Position numbers and translations under genes: made by a program | Source of the DNA: Dromiciops gliroides | Taxonomy: Eukaryota > Chordata > Mammalia > Microbiotheria > Microbiotheriidae | Length of the DNA: 64,000 bases | NCBI RefSeq assembly: GCF_019393635.1 | Contig: NC_057862.1 | Coordinates: 261,468,441-261,532,440 of the forward strand | Reading direction: 5' to 3' | The notes under the pieces: model-generated | What the model saw: only the letters and a program-made list of their open reading frames with translations | Told to the model about the DNA's origin: nothing | Database searches by the model: none | Part shown: positions 1 through 12,100 of the stretch, piece after piece | How positions within the stretch are numbered: the stretch's first letter is position 1 | How the letters are laid out: each line of letters starts with the position of its first letter

Positions 1-219
1 GAGAACAGGATAGATCTGGGGGACAACTGTAGGGGTGAATCAGGATAAGAAAACACTGAATTAAAGGAGCTGAAAGCCAAAAGGAAGATATGTGGACGCA
101 ATGAACCCAGAAAAGTGAGAAAGCAGTGGAGGATTTAGGATGATGTATGGTTTACATATTTGAATGGACACCCATGGAAGAAAAGGAAGTATGCATTTGG
201 TAGATAGAAGGGCAGATAA
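1..219. other. Intergenic, nothing recognised
   Basis: AG-rich unique-looking DNA downstream of ERH. No ORF of substance on either strand. Confidence 0.5.
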
Positions 220-400
220 GGATGGTCTACTGGAAAGTGTATGGGCTTTAGACCAGAGTTCAAATCTTGCCATCTACTATTCATGTGGTCTTGGGCAAGT
301 CACAATTTTTCTAGGCCTGTTTCTTGATCTGTAAAATGAAAAAGCTGGATTAGAGTTGGTCTCTTAACATGCCTTTCTAGCTCTATAAGAACTCCTCAAT
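220..400 (+). repeat. MIR/CORE-SINE fragment
   Basis: Shows the tRNA-like B-box area (GAGTTCAAATCTTG), the CTTGGGCAAGTCAC block and the GATCTGTAAAATG core typical of MIR-type SINEs. Strongly diverged. Confidence 0.7.
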
Positions 401-1319
401 AAAATGCATCTTCTTTTTTAAATGAAAAAGTTGAAATCAAATTCAACAAAGTGAGACTATCAGTCTATTTGATCAATTAAGTGCACACATAAATGAAGTC
501 AAATGAGTTGATGGTATCAAGTGTGGAAATGATCTGCCAGCTTATCAATCAATGTAAGCTCATGACTTGAATGCTGCTTGGTGCACTGAAGAGTGGAAAG
601 GGTATAATCTGTATGAAAATTAAAAGTATCATGTCTGTTAAATTTCTTAGTGCCATTTAAGTAATTACACAACAAAATAAAATGATTCAAAAAAAGTAGA
701 ATGTTAAAAAACCCTGAAACCTCAAGAATTAGTTATGGATAATTATTTTAATTTTCAAACAATATAAATCCATTGAAAAAATGTTGATGTTATAAAATAA
801 TAATGAATTCTTAATTTTTTAGCTTATATTTTATTCAAATAAAATTATCTATACAGATTGCTTTATGAATAGTATACATGTGGAATTAGGTAATTTAGGT
901 TAAAAAAAAACTGGATACTACTATAGTTTGGAAACAAGAAGTGGTATAAAACTCAAATAGGGATCATTAATCTATACATCTAGGTTTTACTTTACTTTTA
1001 TTATTTTGTTAAATATTTCCCAATTACATCTCAATACGACTCAGACTACACTACAGAGTGTTGTGGGCCATGTGTTTGATAGCTCTACCAAAAAGAAATT
1101 AGCCTTTAATCTATATTGAATCAAACTATCTAAACCCTTCTGGATCTGAGATCTCAAGTCTGTTCTAAAACAAAAAAAACAAAGACCACTTGAGGAAATA
1201 AATAAGGTTATCCTATAGGTAGTACTAGAGGAAAAAGATATCTGGTTTATTCATCTATTAAAATGTATTGTTTTTAAAGCACTTTTTTTTTTTAAAAAAC
1301 ATTTAGATTGGTTTGATTT
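401..1319. other. Intergenic AT-rich DNA, no recognised feature
   Basis: Low-complexity AT-rich stretch with no coding potential and no repeat I can name. Confidence 0.5.
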
Positions 1320-1463
1320 CTTTTTTTGGTGAGGCAATTGGGGTTAAGTGACTTGCCCAGGGTCACACAGCTAGTAAGTGTCAAGTATCTGAGGCTGAAT
1401 TTGAACTCAGGTCCTCCTGGCTCCAAGGCCAGTGCTCTGTCCACTGTGCCACCTAGCTGCCCC
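1320..1463 (-). mobile_element. Marsupial tRNA-headed SINE (WALLSI/SINE1-type)
   Basis: Minus-strand copy. The tRNA-like head (A-box TGGCACAGTGG, B-box GAGTTCAAATTC) is at the right and a poly(T) tail complement at the left. The poly(A) tail implies L1-driven mobilisation. This family recurs throughout the window. Confidence 0.92.
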
Positions 1464-1557
1464 ATGTATGGTTTATTTTTAACTTTGACCATGGCAAAAC
1501 ATCAAGCAGGTATATGAATTCATTAGACTTCAGAGCAACTCTGAGTAATCACTGTAG

Positions 1558-1695
1558 CAGAGGTATCAAACTTCCCAGCATGGGACCCAAAACCAGATTA
1601 AAATCTAATTGGGAAAACAAAAATACATGTTTGTGATTTTCTAAATCAATATGTGACCTGCAGGAATCTGGTTCTATTTGCGTTTGACACCACTG
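1558..1695 (+). mobile_element. hAT-type MITE
   Basis: A 138-bp element with terminal inverted repeats CAGAGGTATCAAAC and GTTTGACACCACTG. It is flanked by CTAG-containing 8-mers (CACTGTAG/CTCTAGCA), consistent with decayed hAT target duplications. Confidence 0.75.
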
Positions 1696-1914
1696 CTCTA
1701 GCACATTGATTTCCTATAGAATTATTGTTAATTATCACTCGCACATTTTGGTTCTTTGCACAGTTAATGCAGAAAAATGACATGGCATAAATCTCTGTGA
1801 ATTAAGTACCAGGTCACTTGCATACAATGATTCATTCATAAGCCAGTCAGCCAGTACAGAGGACTGGCAAACCAAGGGTCAAATCCACTAAGAATGGTGG
1901 TTTTTTTTTTTTAA

Positions 1915-2015
1915 TTTTTAAACAATAGCAGCTAACATTTTGTATAGTGCTTACTACGTGGCAGGCACTACGCTAGGTACTTTATAGTTATCTCATTTCG
2001 TCCTCACAACACAAT
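1915..2015 (-). repeat. MIR-type SINE 3' fragment
   Basis: Reverse complement of the conserved MIR 3' region (GTATAGTGCTTACTACGTGG, CTCATTTCGTCCTCACAAC). Confidence 0.6.
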
Positions 2016-2027
2016 AAAACTTTATTT

Positions 2028-2085
2028 TAAAACATAAAAACCATTTTTAGGTGGCTCACCAGGCTAAAGTTTGTTGACCCCTAAC
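2028..2085 (+). repeat. hAT element right-end fragment
   Basis: Ends in the recognisable hAT terminus GTTTGTTGACCCCT, as in mammalian Charlie-type MITEs. Only the right end is visible. Confidence 0.5.
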
Positions 2086-2680
2086 CTACAAAGATGTTAA
2101 AAAAGATTCTGTTAGCTACCGATTTTGTGGTAATCCCCCAAGGTTGCCACTTGACTACAATTAAGGTCAAAAGAATGTAGCAGATATAGAGAGAAGTCAT
2201 CCTAGTTTCTAATATTTGGAAAGAAAACTAGGAAAATGTGGATATTAAGAGAAAAGGAATGATAAATTGACAGTTGTAGGCACTCCTCAGGTTAAGTCTA
2301 GGAAAATGACAAATTTCACTTATTCTTTTCATTGTTAGTTTGCTCTTCTCATTTTCTATATACCAGTAGGTAGTTAGTGCTGAAATGCTGAAAGCTCTTA
2401 AGTTGTGTAGTCAGGACATTCGTTCATAGCAAGTACACTTGAACAAAGCTGAAAAACAGAAAACGTGGATTGGTTGTTGTTGCATAAAGGCTACTTCACT
2501 AGGAATCATGAGATTCAGAACAGTAAGTTATAGCTACTTACTTACTATGCCAGAGAAATGATAAAAGCTAAACAAGATGTACTTTCACAGCTCAGTCAAT
2601 GTGCAACTTTTCCTTAATGTAGCCTGTAAAATTGCTATATTTTATAGGCATGCATGCTCAGAGACAAAAAATGCACTCAG
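2086..2680. other. Intergenic DNA between repeat block and ERH 3' end
   Basis: No recognised repeat, ORF or RNA gene. Confidence 0.5.
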
Positions 2681-2684
2681 AGAA

Positions 2685-3063
2685 AGCTTAACTAAAGAGC
2701 ATTTATTGTATTCTCTACTAAGCCTTTGAGTTCTGAAGACAACTAAATTCTGGAAAACCCTCACACAGAAGGGTAAGTACAGTGAACATTATGAAGCAGA
2801 TATGAACAGCAGGAAGAATTGTAACCAAGTGCTAACTGACCAAAGAGAAATTTTCAGCTACTTCTTAATAAAAAAGAAAAAGAAAGTAGGGAGGAACAGG
2901 GGCTTCAGATTGAACAAGACAAAAATCTCCTAATACTTTCGACCTTGACTAGATTGTAACAAAATGGAAACAGGACTTTAATAATACAAAGCTTCCACTA
3001 CAGAACGCTGTACACACCTGTTTTCCAAGCCCTCCCCCCATCCCCCCAAGGCTGCCACTTAGA
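2685..3063 (-). other. ERH: ERH 3' UTR
   Basis: This is the stretch between the ERH stop codon and the first good minus-strand AATAAA (2702-2707). It contains no repeat I recognise. Its length of roughly 380 nt is typical for ERH. The exact cleavage site is inferred, about 15-20 nt past the signal. Confidence 0.75.
2702..2707 (-). terminator. ERH: ERH poly(A) signal AATAAA
   Basis: TTTATT on the plus strand reads AATAAA on the minus strand about 360 nt past the ERH stop. It is the nearest canonical hexamer downstream. Confidence 0.75.
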
Positions 3064-3166
3064 TTATTTGCCAGCTTGTTGGGCCTGCCGACGGAGAAGT
3101 ACATAGATCTTCTCTTTGATCCAATCTTTGTTGTAGGGTTGATATGTCTGAGTGTCCGCTCGGTAC
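3064..3166 (-). CDS. ERH: ERH coding exon 4 (C-terminus and stop)
   Basis: Encodes the last base of V71 then [19 protein letters not shown] to the C-terminal QQAGK, followed by TAA. A pyrimidine-rich acceptor (CTCTTCCCCAG on the minus strand) precedes it. Confidence 0.98.
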
Positions 3167-6100
3167 CTGGGGAAGAGAAAGCAATAATCTGGGGTTACTG
3201 TGGTTAATGTCCTCTCCCACCCTCAAAAGAAATAAAGCCAGTAAATCAAGCTGATGGAGGCCAGCAGAGACAAACAGTGAAACTGAACAATGAGCAAGGT
3301 AATCTGCAGCAAACTATTTATAAATCACATTTAGTATTAAGAACACTCTCCAAAATGGCCATGTTATATCCTTTGTAGACAATGTTTTTTTCCTTTAAAA
3401 GTGTAGATGAACCTCAGAACCAGATTTTAGCATTTACCTTGACAAATAAAAGATTCAAGAACTAGATAGTGCCTGGTGTAGTAAAACTAAGAATCTATAA
3501 TCCATTTTTTAAAAAAGCTCATATGTAAATGCAAATTAAAACAGCTGAGGTATCACTCTATACCTATCAGATTGGCTAACAGGAAAATAGGGTTACAAGG
3601 AAAATAACAAATGTTGGAGATATGGGAAAACTGGGCCACTAATGCACTTTTGGTAGAATTGTGAACTGATCCAACTATTCTGCAGAGCAATATGGAACTA
3701 TACCCAAAGGGTTATAAAACTGTGCATACCCTTTGATCTAGCTACTAGGCCTGTATCCCAGAAAAAAGAAAAGAATGGAAAAGAAGAAATGAAAAGGACT
3801 TATATGTACAAAACTATAGCAGTTCTTTTTGAAGTGGCAAAGAACTGGTTGGGGAATACCTGAACAAACTGTGGTATATGATTGTGATGGAATACTATTG
3901 TGCTATAAGAAATGATGAGCAAGATGCTCTCAGAAAAACCTAGAAAGACTTACATGAACTGATGCAATTAAATTGATGATGAAAATAAGCAGAACCAGAA
4001 AAACACTGTACACAGTAACAGCAATACTATCCAATGATCAACTGTGAATGATTTAGCTATTCTTAGCAATGAAATGATCTAAGACAATTCCAAGGGACTT
4101 ATGAAAGATGCTATCCCTCTCCAGAGAAAGAACTAATGGAGTCTGAATGCAGATGGAAACATACTTTTTTACCTTTATTTTTCTTGTTTGTTTTTTTTAT
4201 TTTTTGGTCTGTGTTTTCTTTTACAACATTGACTAAAATGGAAATGTTTTGCATGACTGCATATGTATAACCTCTATCAAATTACTTATCTTCTTAGTGA
4301 AGGGTAAGGGAAGGAAAGAATTTGGAACTCAAAATAAAATAAAAAAGAAAACAAATGTTAAAATTTGTTTTTACATGTAATTAAGGAAAAAATAAAATAT
4401 TAAAATAAAAAAGCTCTTACAAAGGGAAAAATATTAGGGATAGGGATTATCATTAGCAGTAATGTCCTACTTGTGGATAAGAGAGTTATTAAAACTTGAG
4501 GTGCCCCTTAGAGCCTTGGAAATCTCCAAGAACAGGGAGAAACATTTAAGTTGACCTAAAACTGAAACCTAACTGAAACAGCTAATTTATATTTAGTGTC
4601 ACAGTGTAAAAAGCAGCCATTAGGCAACAAGGGAGTATCCATGAATGTAATGAAGAATAAGCATCTCACAAGCAATGTGCACCATCTGGTGGGAATATGA
4701 TAGATCTGCAGAAAGGTGAAATTTGCCATGAGAGCATGTGGACTTACCTAGAGAAATACATTTTTAACCCTCCAATCTTTTTTGTTTCTTTCAAAAAATA
4801 TCCTCTTTCTTCCCTTTGGAACTTATGCTAAGTATATGAACCCAATTTGTTACATTTTAGGAAAGGAAATATTGAAAGACAATGGGGAGATGTAAGCTCT
4901 TTAAGGCTGGGATTGTTTTATTTTTGTTGTTGTAAACCCTACTGCCTATCACAGTGCCTGGAAAACACAAGGCATTTAGTAAGTGCTGTTAATTGGTGGA
5001 TGTAGTTTTCTAAGGGCTGTACATATGGGAAAAATTTTGAACAAATTTTAAAACCCGTTAAGAGACTACACAGCAACATTTTTGTATTTGTTTCTATCCT
5101 CCTTCAGCTTCTATAACACCCTAAACAAATCAGATTCTCTTCCTATTGATCTGACTTCCCTTCTTTTGAATAGCGTCTATTCCAATTACTGACTCCTCTT
5201 TACTCTCTGAAATGCAGACAGTTCTCAAGGTTCTATGTCTGGTGGTGTTATCATCACATAGTTATCACTATGCAAATGATTTTCAAATCTCTCCCTGGTC
5301 CAAACTTTCTTTCCCAATGTTAAGGGTTAAAATTCTAGCTAGTCTGTCTAAAATATCTAATGAGTGGTCGCCAATAAATTATAAGCTTTAGCAAGAGTTA
5401 GACTTTTAAGCATTTATTAAGGAGAATAAGAGTTTGGTAAAGAGAGAGAAAAAGGCCTAGATTCCTATCTATTAAAGGGAGAGCACATTTCTAGCTCCCT
5501 TCTCCGCCAGCGTCCTCAGGAAAAAAAGCGCGAGACTGAGCGCCAGTCTCTTCCTTCCTCCTCCCACTAGCCCGCGTCACTTCCTGACTCCTGGTCTTGC
5601 CCTCAAAGACCTTCGCTTCATGGGCAGAACTCTTCTACAGTAAGTCTCCAGCAGGTGGCGTCATTCCAATCGTTACACCAAATTTGGTCCTACATTTCCA
5701 ATTGCCTAGCAGACAATTCTATGTGGATGTCATACCTGCTTGTCCAAAACTGAAGATATCTCCCTCAAAAATAGCTCCTTTCTTCTGACTTTTCTTTTTA
5801 TTATTAATAGTTCCATCTTTCTTTCACTCAGGCTTGAAACTTTGGAACCAGATGCCAATCCTGTGCAAATTACCTCCAAAATCTTTTATCTATTCCCTTA
5901 TCAAAGATACCACCACCTGGAGAATTCCAGCTTCCTCACCAGTTTCTCCCACTTCTGACCCATTTTAAAGATAACCCATCATTTTAATTTTGCTAAAGTA
6001 TACTTCTGATTCTGTCATCTCACCCTCCCCTACTCTGATCAACCACCCTCAATGGCTAACCACCAAAAAGATCACATTCAAGCCCTAAAACTCAACACTC

Positions 6101-9100
6101 ACTAACCAATGTTCCCCAAACCTTTTTATCCCTATCTCTCAGTATTCTACATACTCTCATACATTCAAATATCTTGGTGACAACAATGAGCAATGCACTG
6201 TGCTAGGCAATGGAGAAGATAAAAAACATTGGCTTTTGAATTCCTCAAGCATTTATTAAACACCTACTATATGCAGAACACTTCAAGATGAGAAAAAGAC
6301 TTTACTCTCAAGAAGCATACCTTCTACTGTGAAGGGAGGGTTTGTGAGGGTGGGAAATACATTTATCATCCCATTATATTTAGTGTAGGGAGAATTAACT
6401 TGAATTAGTTAAGACATAAGCATCTAGAGGCAGTTGATAGAGCACTGGCCCTGGATTCAGGAGGACCTGAGTTCAAAACTGGCCTCAGACACTTGACACT
6501 TACTAGCTGTGTGACCCTGGGCAAGTCACTTAACCCTCATTACCCTGCCCAAAAAAGAAGAAAGAAAAAAAAAGGATCCAGTCTGGCACTAAATAAGAAA
6601 AAAAATCTTTTTCATTTGCAAATGATAGACACAATAACACTGTCAGACTTAGTTGATGTGTTGGCTAATTTTGCTGAACTGAGTGACTTATATTGAGGCA
6701 ATTATATCAAGTTAAGGGTGTAGGTTTGGGTTGGAGTTGAGGAGTAAATGATAAATCTAGGTTCAAATCTTGCTTTGGTCAATGATAACTATGTTCTTGT
6801 AAAGATCACTTTATCTTACATATGATGGCTCCCTTCTATAAAAATGAAGCTATCATTCACACCCAACATGAGAAATGCTGTATGGGTTAATAAATCCATA
6901 GTAAAGTCTAAGTGGGGGGAAAAAACACAAAGATAACAGTGTACACTTAACAATACAACTTTATCAAGTTTAAGAAATCTTCAGGAATAAAGACAAAGGA
7001 AATTATATTACCAGTTATTAACAGATAATTTATTAAGTACCTACCATATGTAGAACTCTATGGGAGAGATAGCACTGCTAGTCCAGAAGATCAATATTTT
7101 TCTTTTGTTTTTTTTTGGTGGGGCAATGAGGGTTTAAGTGACTTGCCCAACGTCACACAACTAGTAAGTGTCAAGTGTCTGAGGCCAGATTTGAACTCAA
7201 AACCTCCTGAATCCAGGGCCAGTGCTTTATCCACTGCGCCACCTAGCTGTCCCCCAAGATCAATATTTTCTAATGTCTTCTTGTTAGCTATTAGAAAAAA
7301 ATGCATATGCAAGAGGCTGCTAATGATAACATTATATAAATTCTATCTTTATCCTATACATTTTAATCTATTCTTTAATTATGTAGTATTAAAGAATAAT
7401 ATAATTTTCACCAACAGTAACTCAGAATACCTTTAAACAAAAACTTTGGTAAACCCTAAGACAACACACAACCAAAAATGGGGAGAATGTTAACTTTTAA
7501 TGTGAGTTCTCTCTGCATACTCATTCATTGGAGATATCTTTAAAAACTTTCAGTGCCTCTAATTCTAACGCATAAAATGGGGTGATAATCCTTACTTAAA
7601 TGGTGGACTGAGATAATGCACAAAATTACAGTATTATTAAACTGTATCAGTGATGGGGGGGGGAGAGGAGAACTAGAGAAAATTTTAAAAATTAATCATT
7701 TACATGGGCAGATGATACTTACACAAGGCAGCTAAGATCTGCCAGATCATCAATGAAATCAAACAACTGACTGATGTCATATGTGATGGAGGGACTGTTG
7801 GGATTCATTCTCTTCAGATGTTCTTCATACATTTTACAAACTCCTAGAAATAGAGAAACAAAATCTTATACAAATTCTGGGTTTGAACTTAAGTGAATGT
7901 AAAGCTTACAAAGAACCTAGGATATTTTGAGTTTATTTTGGTTGGTGTTGGGTTTATCAATGCTCTGCACTATATACATACATACATACACACACACATA
8001 TCAGTTTTAACTGTACAAATTACATTGCTATTACCTATGCAACATCTTTATTTACTACCCCTGAGTTCAGGGAATAGGATTTGAGTAAAAGGATTCATTC
8101 ATTATTCAGTTGATCGAGCAGCCTGGAATACTGGTTTTTATCCTCCCATGTCACAATGAGTTGTACTGCTAAAGACATATCTAGCACTAAACTGAACATA
8201 TATCCTTTGACCCAGAGATACCACAGTTAGGTACATAGCCCAAGGAGATCAGAGATGGCAGAGGGAAAGGTCACGTGTGGGAATATTCACATACAAACCC
8301 CAGAACTATTTGTAATAGCAAAAAACTGGAAACAAAATGGTTGTCTATCAAATGAACAAACCGTAGTATATCAATGCAATATTACTGTACTGTAAGAAAT
8401 TATGAATTTCTCATTCTCATAGAATAAATTCAAAGAAACTTGGAAAGGCTTGTATGAATTAATGCAGATAGGGCAGCTAGGTGGCACGGTGGATAAAGTA
8501 CCAGCCCTGAATTCAGGAGGACCTGAATTCAAATCCAGCCTCAGACACTTTACATTTATTAGCTGTGTGACCCTGGGCAAGTCACTTAACCCTCACTGCC
8601 CCACAAAAAAAAAAGAAGAAAGAACTAATGCAGACTACATAGGCAGAAGTGGGAAAACAAATTATATGACAACCATAATAAGGTAAAGGAAAACACTGAA
8701 AGATTTCAGAATTTTGATCAAAAAATATAGTGTCAGATTGTGACTTCTGAGAACCAAAGATAAAGCAAGCTTTCTACCTCTCGGTAGAGGAGATGGACTA
8801 TAATATATTTTTAGACATGACCAATGTGGTTTGCTATTTTTTGTTTGAATGAAAAGGTGTGTTCCAATGGCACGGTTGGGGATATGGAGAGTCACTGGAA
8901 AGGGATAGCAGTAGAAGAAAAGAGCATTAATAAATCATTTAATAGGGAAAAATATGACATGTGTTATTTACTAGGTGTGTGACCACGGACAAGTTACAAC
9001 CCCTCTAAGCCTCAGTTTCCTAATCTGTAAAATTAAGGATAATGGCAACTATACCTGACAGGATTGTCATTTTTTTTTTTTTTAGTAAGGCAATTGGGGT

Positions 9101-12100
9101 TAAGTGACTTGCCCAGGGTCACACAGCTAATAAGTGTTAAGTGTCTGAGGCCAGATTTGAACTCAGGTACTCCTGACTCCAGGGCTGGTGCTCTATCCAC
9201 AGAGCCACCTAGCTGCCCCCATACATGCACTTTTATTAGACAAGAATGACAATCCTGGGGGCAGCTAGATGGCTCTGTGGATAGAGCACCAGCCCTGGAG
9301 TCAGGAGTACCTGAGTTCAAATCTGGCCTCAGACACTTAACACTTATTAGCTGTGTGACCCTGGGCAAGTCACTTAAGCCCAACTGCCTCAAAAAAAAAA
9401 AAAAAAGGGCATGTATGTAAAGTATTTTGCAAATTTTAAAGTGTGATATAAATACCAGCTATTATTACTATATGGGCAAAAAATATAGTGTGCTTACAGT
9501 GATGCTTGACAGTTGGGGTTCTGGTTTGCTTTTAAATGTTATGAGATTAAAAAAACTTTAGAAAGCACTTCTCATCATAAAGTTAGGCTTAGGTCAATTA
9601 GCAGAATTAGAGAATTACCCATAATCTTTGTTAATTTTTTGGGGGGTGGGGCAATGAGGTTTAAGTGACTTGCCTAGGGTCACACAGCTAGTTAAGTGTC
9701 AACTGTCTGAGGCCGGATTTGAACTCAGGTCCTCCTGACTTAAGGGCCGGTGCTTTATCCACTGCACCATGTAGCTTCCCCGTTAATTTTGATATTCATT
9801 AAAACAAGACCTTGGAAGTAGGGTTTCAAAGCCTTCCTCATCCCTATAATGGGGAAAACAAGATTTCCCCCCCACTCCTAACGTCTATCTTCTAAAGTTC
9901 CTTTAATGTAAAGGGATAATAAACTCAATAAACAAGCAATATTAAGGGCCCAGGCCCTGGGGGTACAAATACAAGATAGTCCTTGACCAAAAGCAGCTCA
10001 TATTCTATTGAAATGAATCTAACACTGCTGGCAATTTGGGAAAAAGTATGTCATATTCTTATTCCCTTGCAAAAGTCTTAAGCTTAAGTATGGTTAATAT
10101 GCTCATGACCATCAATACTATAATGGAGTCAGAAAATAATGTGCTGCAAAAAAGGCCACTAGTTTGCCAACTCCTGCTACAATGCAACTTGCATAGATCA
10201 TTCAACTAACAATCCACCAAAAGGCAAAGTCCTAACTGTTAAAAGACTCTCAAAAAGCAAAACATACAATCTACTATTTTAGAAAGTAAGATCCTTCTCT
10301 GATGTCTTATCATGGCATGGTGACCTCTAGGATCTTAAAGGCTAGGCCAGCAGAACATAAGCTCTTGAACGTTCTACCAAGCTGTAAGACCTTCATTTAT
10401 TGGCTGAGCAACAGGTTGACTGTAACCAAAGAAAAATTCTGAAAGGCTCACTGACAGGCTGGTCAAATCACCATGATGATTCATAAAGACTATCTGCAAA
10501 TTCAGTAAGGTTGTGATTTGCTGGTTGAGGGAGTACTCGTACCAATGAATCCACAGATCTTTAAAACAATAATTAAGTATTAAGTTCAGTAATGCTAATC
10601 ACTGAACATTTTCTTTCCAAAAAAAAAAAAGTAACATATGCAAAGTTTATGTTTCTGTTAGCAGAACATTAGAGCCAGTGTAATCAAGACAACATAAGAG
10701 TAGAGAGCTGCAATGAGGAGCATGTGTTCAACCTAAGAGTCTGACTGATTCCAATATATGCATCTTTGATACACACTTTGCTTTTATGGTTGTGATTAAT
10801 CAAATAGTCTACTTTAGGAGTGTCCAACTAGTAGCCAAAACTTTTGTTTGAGGACTAGCAATTAACCTGAATCCCTTTCCACAGATCACAAGCATTTTGG
10901 GTAAGAGTTGGGGCCCTATGGTTAAAAGATGCCGTTGTCCATTTTATAGTTTTATTAAGAGGAATAAGAAACAGATCATTTGTTGACAAGTTAAGTAAGA
11001 ACCACTGACAAGCCTGACTTGTTAGCAATGAATTCTATTACATACATACTAACCCTTTTAGATCTAGGCTGTGTGTGCTCTGAATGGTTCATCAAAATTT
11101 TTAAATGAGGTTTGTTAGTTTTCATTATGAGGCTGTCATCCTAACATCAAAAGGGTTATGATATAAATCGAACTTTTGCTTATGGTATTCTCTATTCTCA
11201 CCTGTAGGCTGTTTTGTTTAGATAGCATTGTTATGGATAGCATAACAAAGCCTGTGATTATTATTTGCAGGGAAAAAAATAGACCATTTGGCTGGGAGTG
11301 AATTTCATAAAGCCTGAGCTACATGCTTTAAGATATCAACATGAGTTTAACCAGAACTTATGATGTGTGCTACTATATTTTTGTTTGACTCTTAGAAATT
11401 ATCTCACCTCAAAGAAGAGATGAAAAGACCCACCCCACCAACCCCCAACTTTACAATCCATAAGTGGGGAACATTTCATACAAGGTCAGATTTTTTTTCA
11501 ATGTATTCATTGATTTTGCTTCCCCTTCCTTTATTATTTTTGATGTTAAAAAAATCCTTTTATAAGGGATAGTTCTTTGAGAGGAGGGATTATATAGGAT
11601 GTAAAACCAAAAGATTTAAGTAACAATATTTTAAAAAGAAAATCAGTTTCAGGACTTTTCACCCTGTGTATATGAAGTAATTTCTGCAGAGGGGGAAACC
11701 CCTCTCAATTAGTACTAACTTACCTTCCATGCATTCATTCACTGATTCATAATCAGCATAAGTTCGGCCTTCTGGCCTCTTGGTAGGCTGTACCAACAAA
11801 ATGGTATGAGACTGCAGAAGAAAAAGGAAATTCAATATAGTTTCTTAGCAAAATGTGAGTGATCAAAGTATAATCTGAAACCCATATTCAAGACTAAAAC
11901 AACTATTACCGAGACATAAAGGAGTGTTACAGTTCATCTCCTGAATATTTATGCAACTGCATAAACATAAGATTTAGGCATTTCATACTGTCTTGGATTC
12001 TCTTTAAAAATCCCATGAGACAATTACTTGGCAGAAAATAAAAGTCACCAATCATTACTTGAAATTAGATTCTGAATTCTGAAGCTTAAATCTTGTTTTT

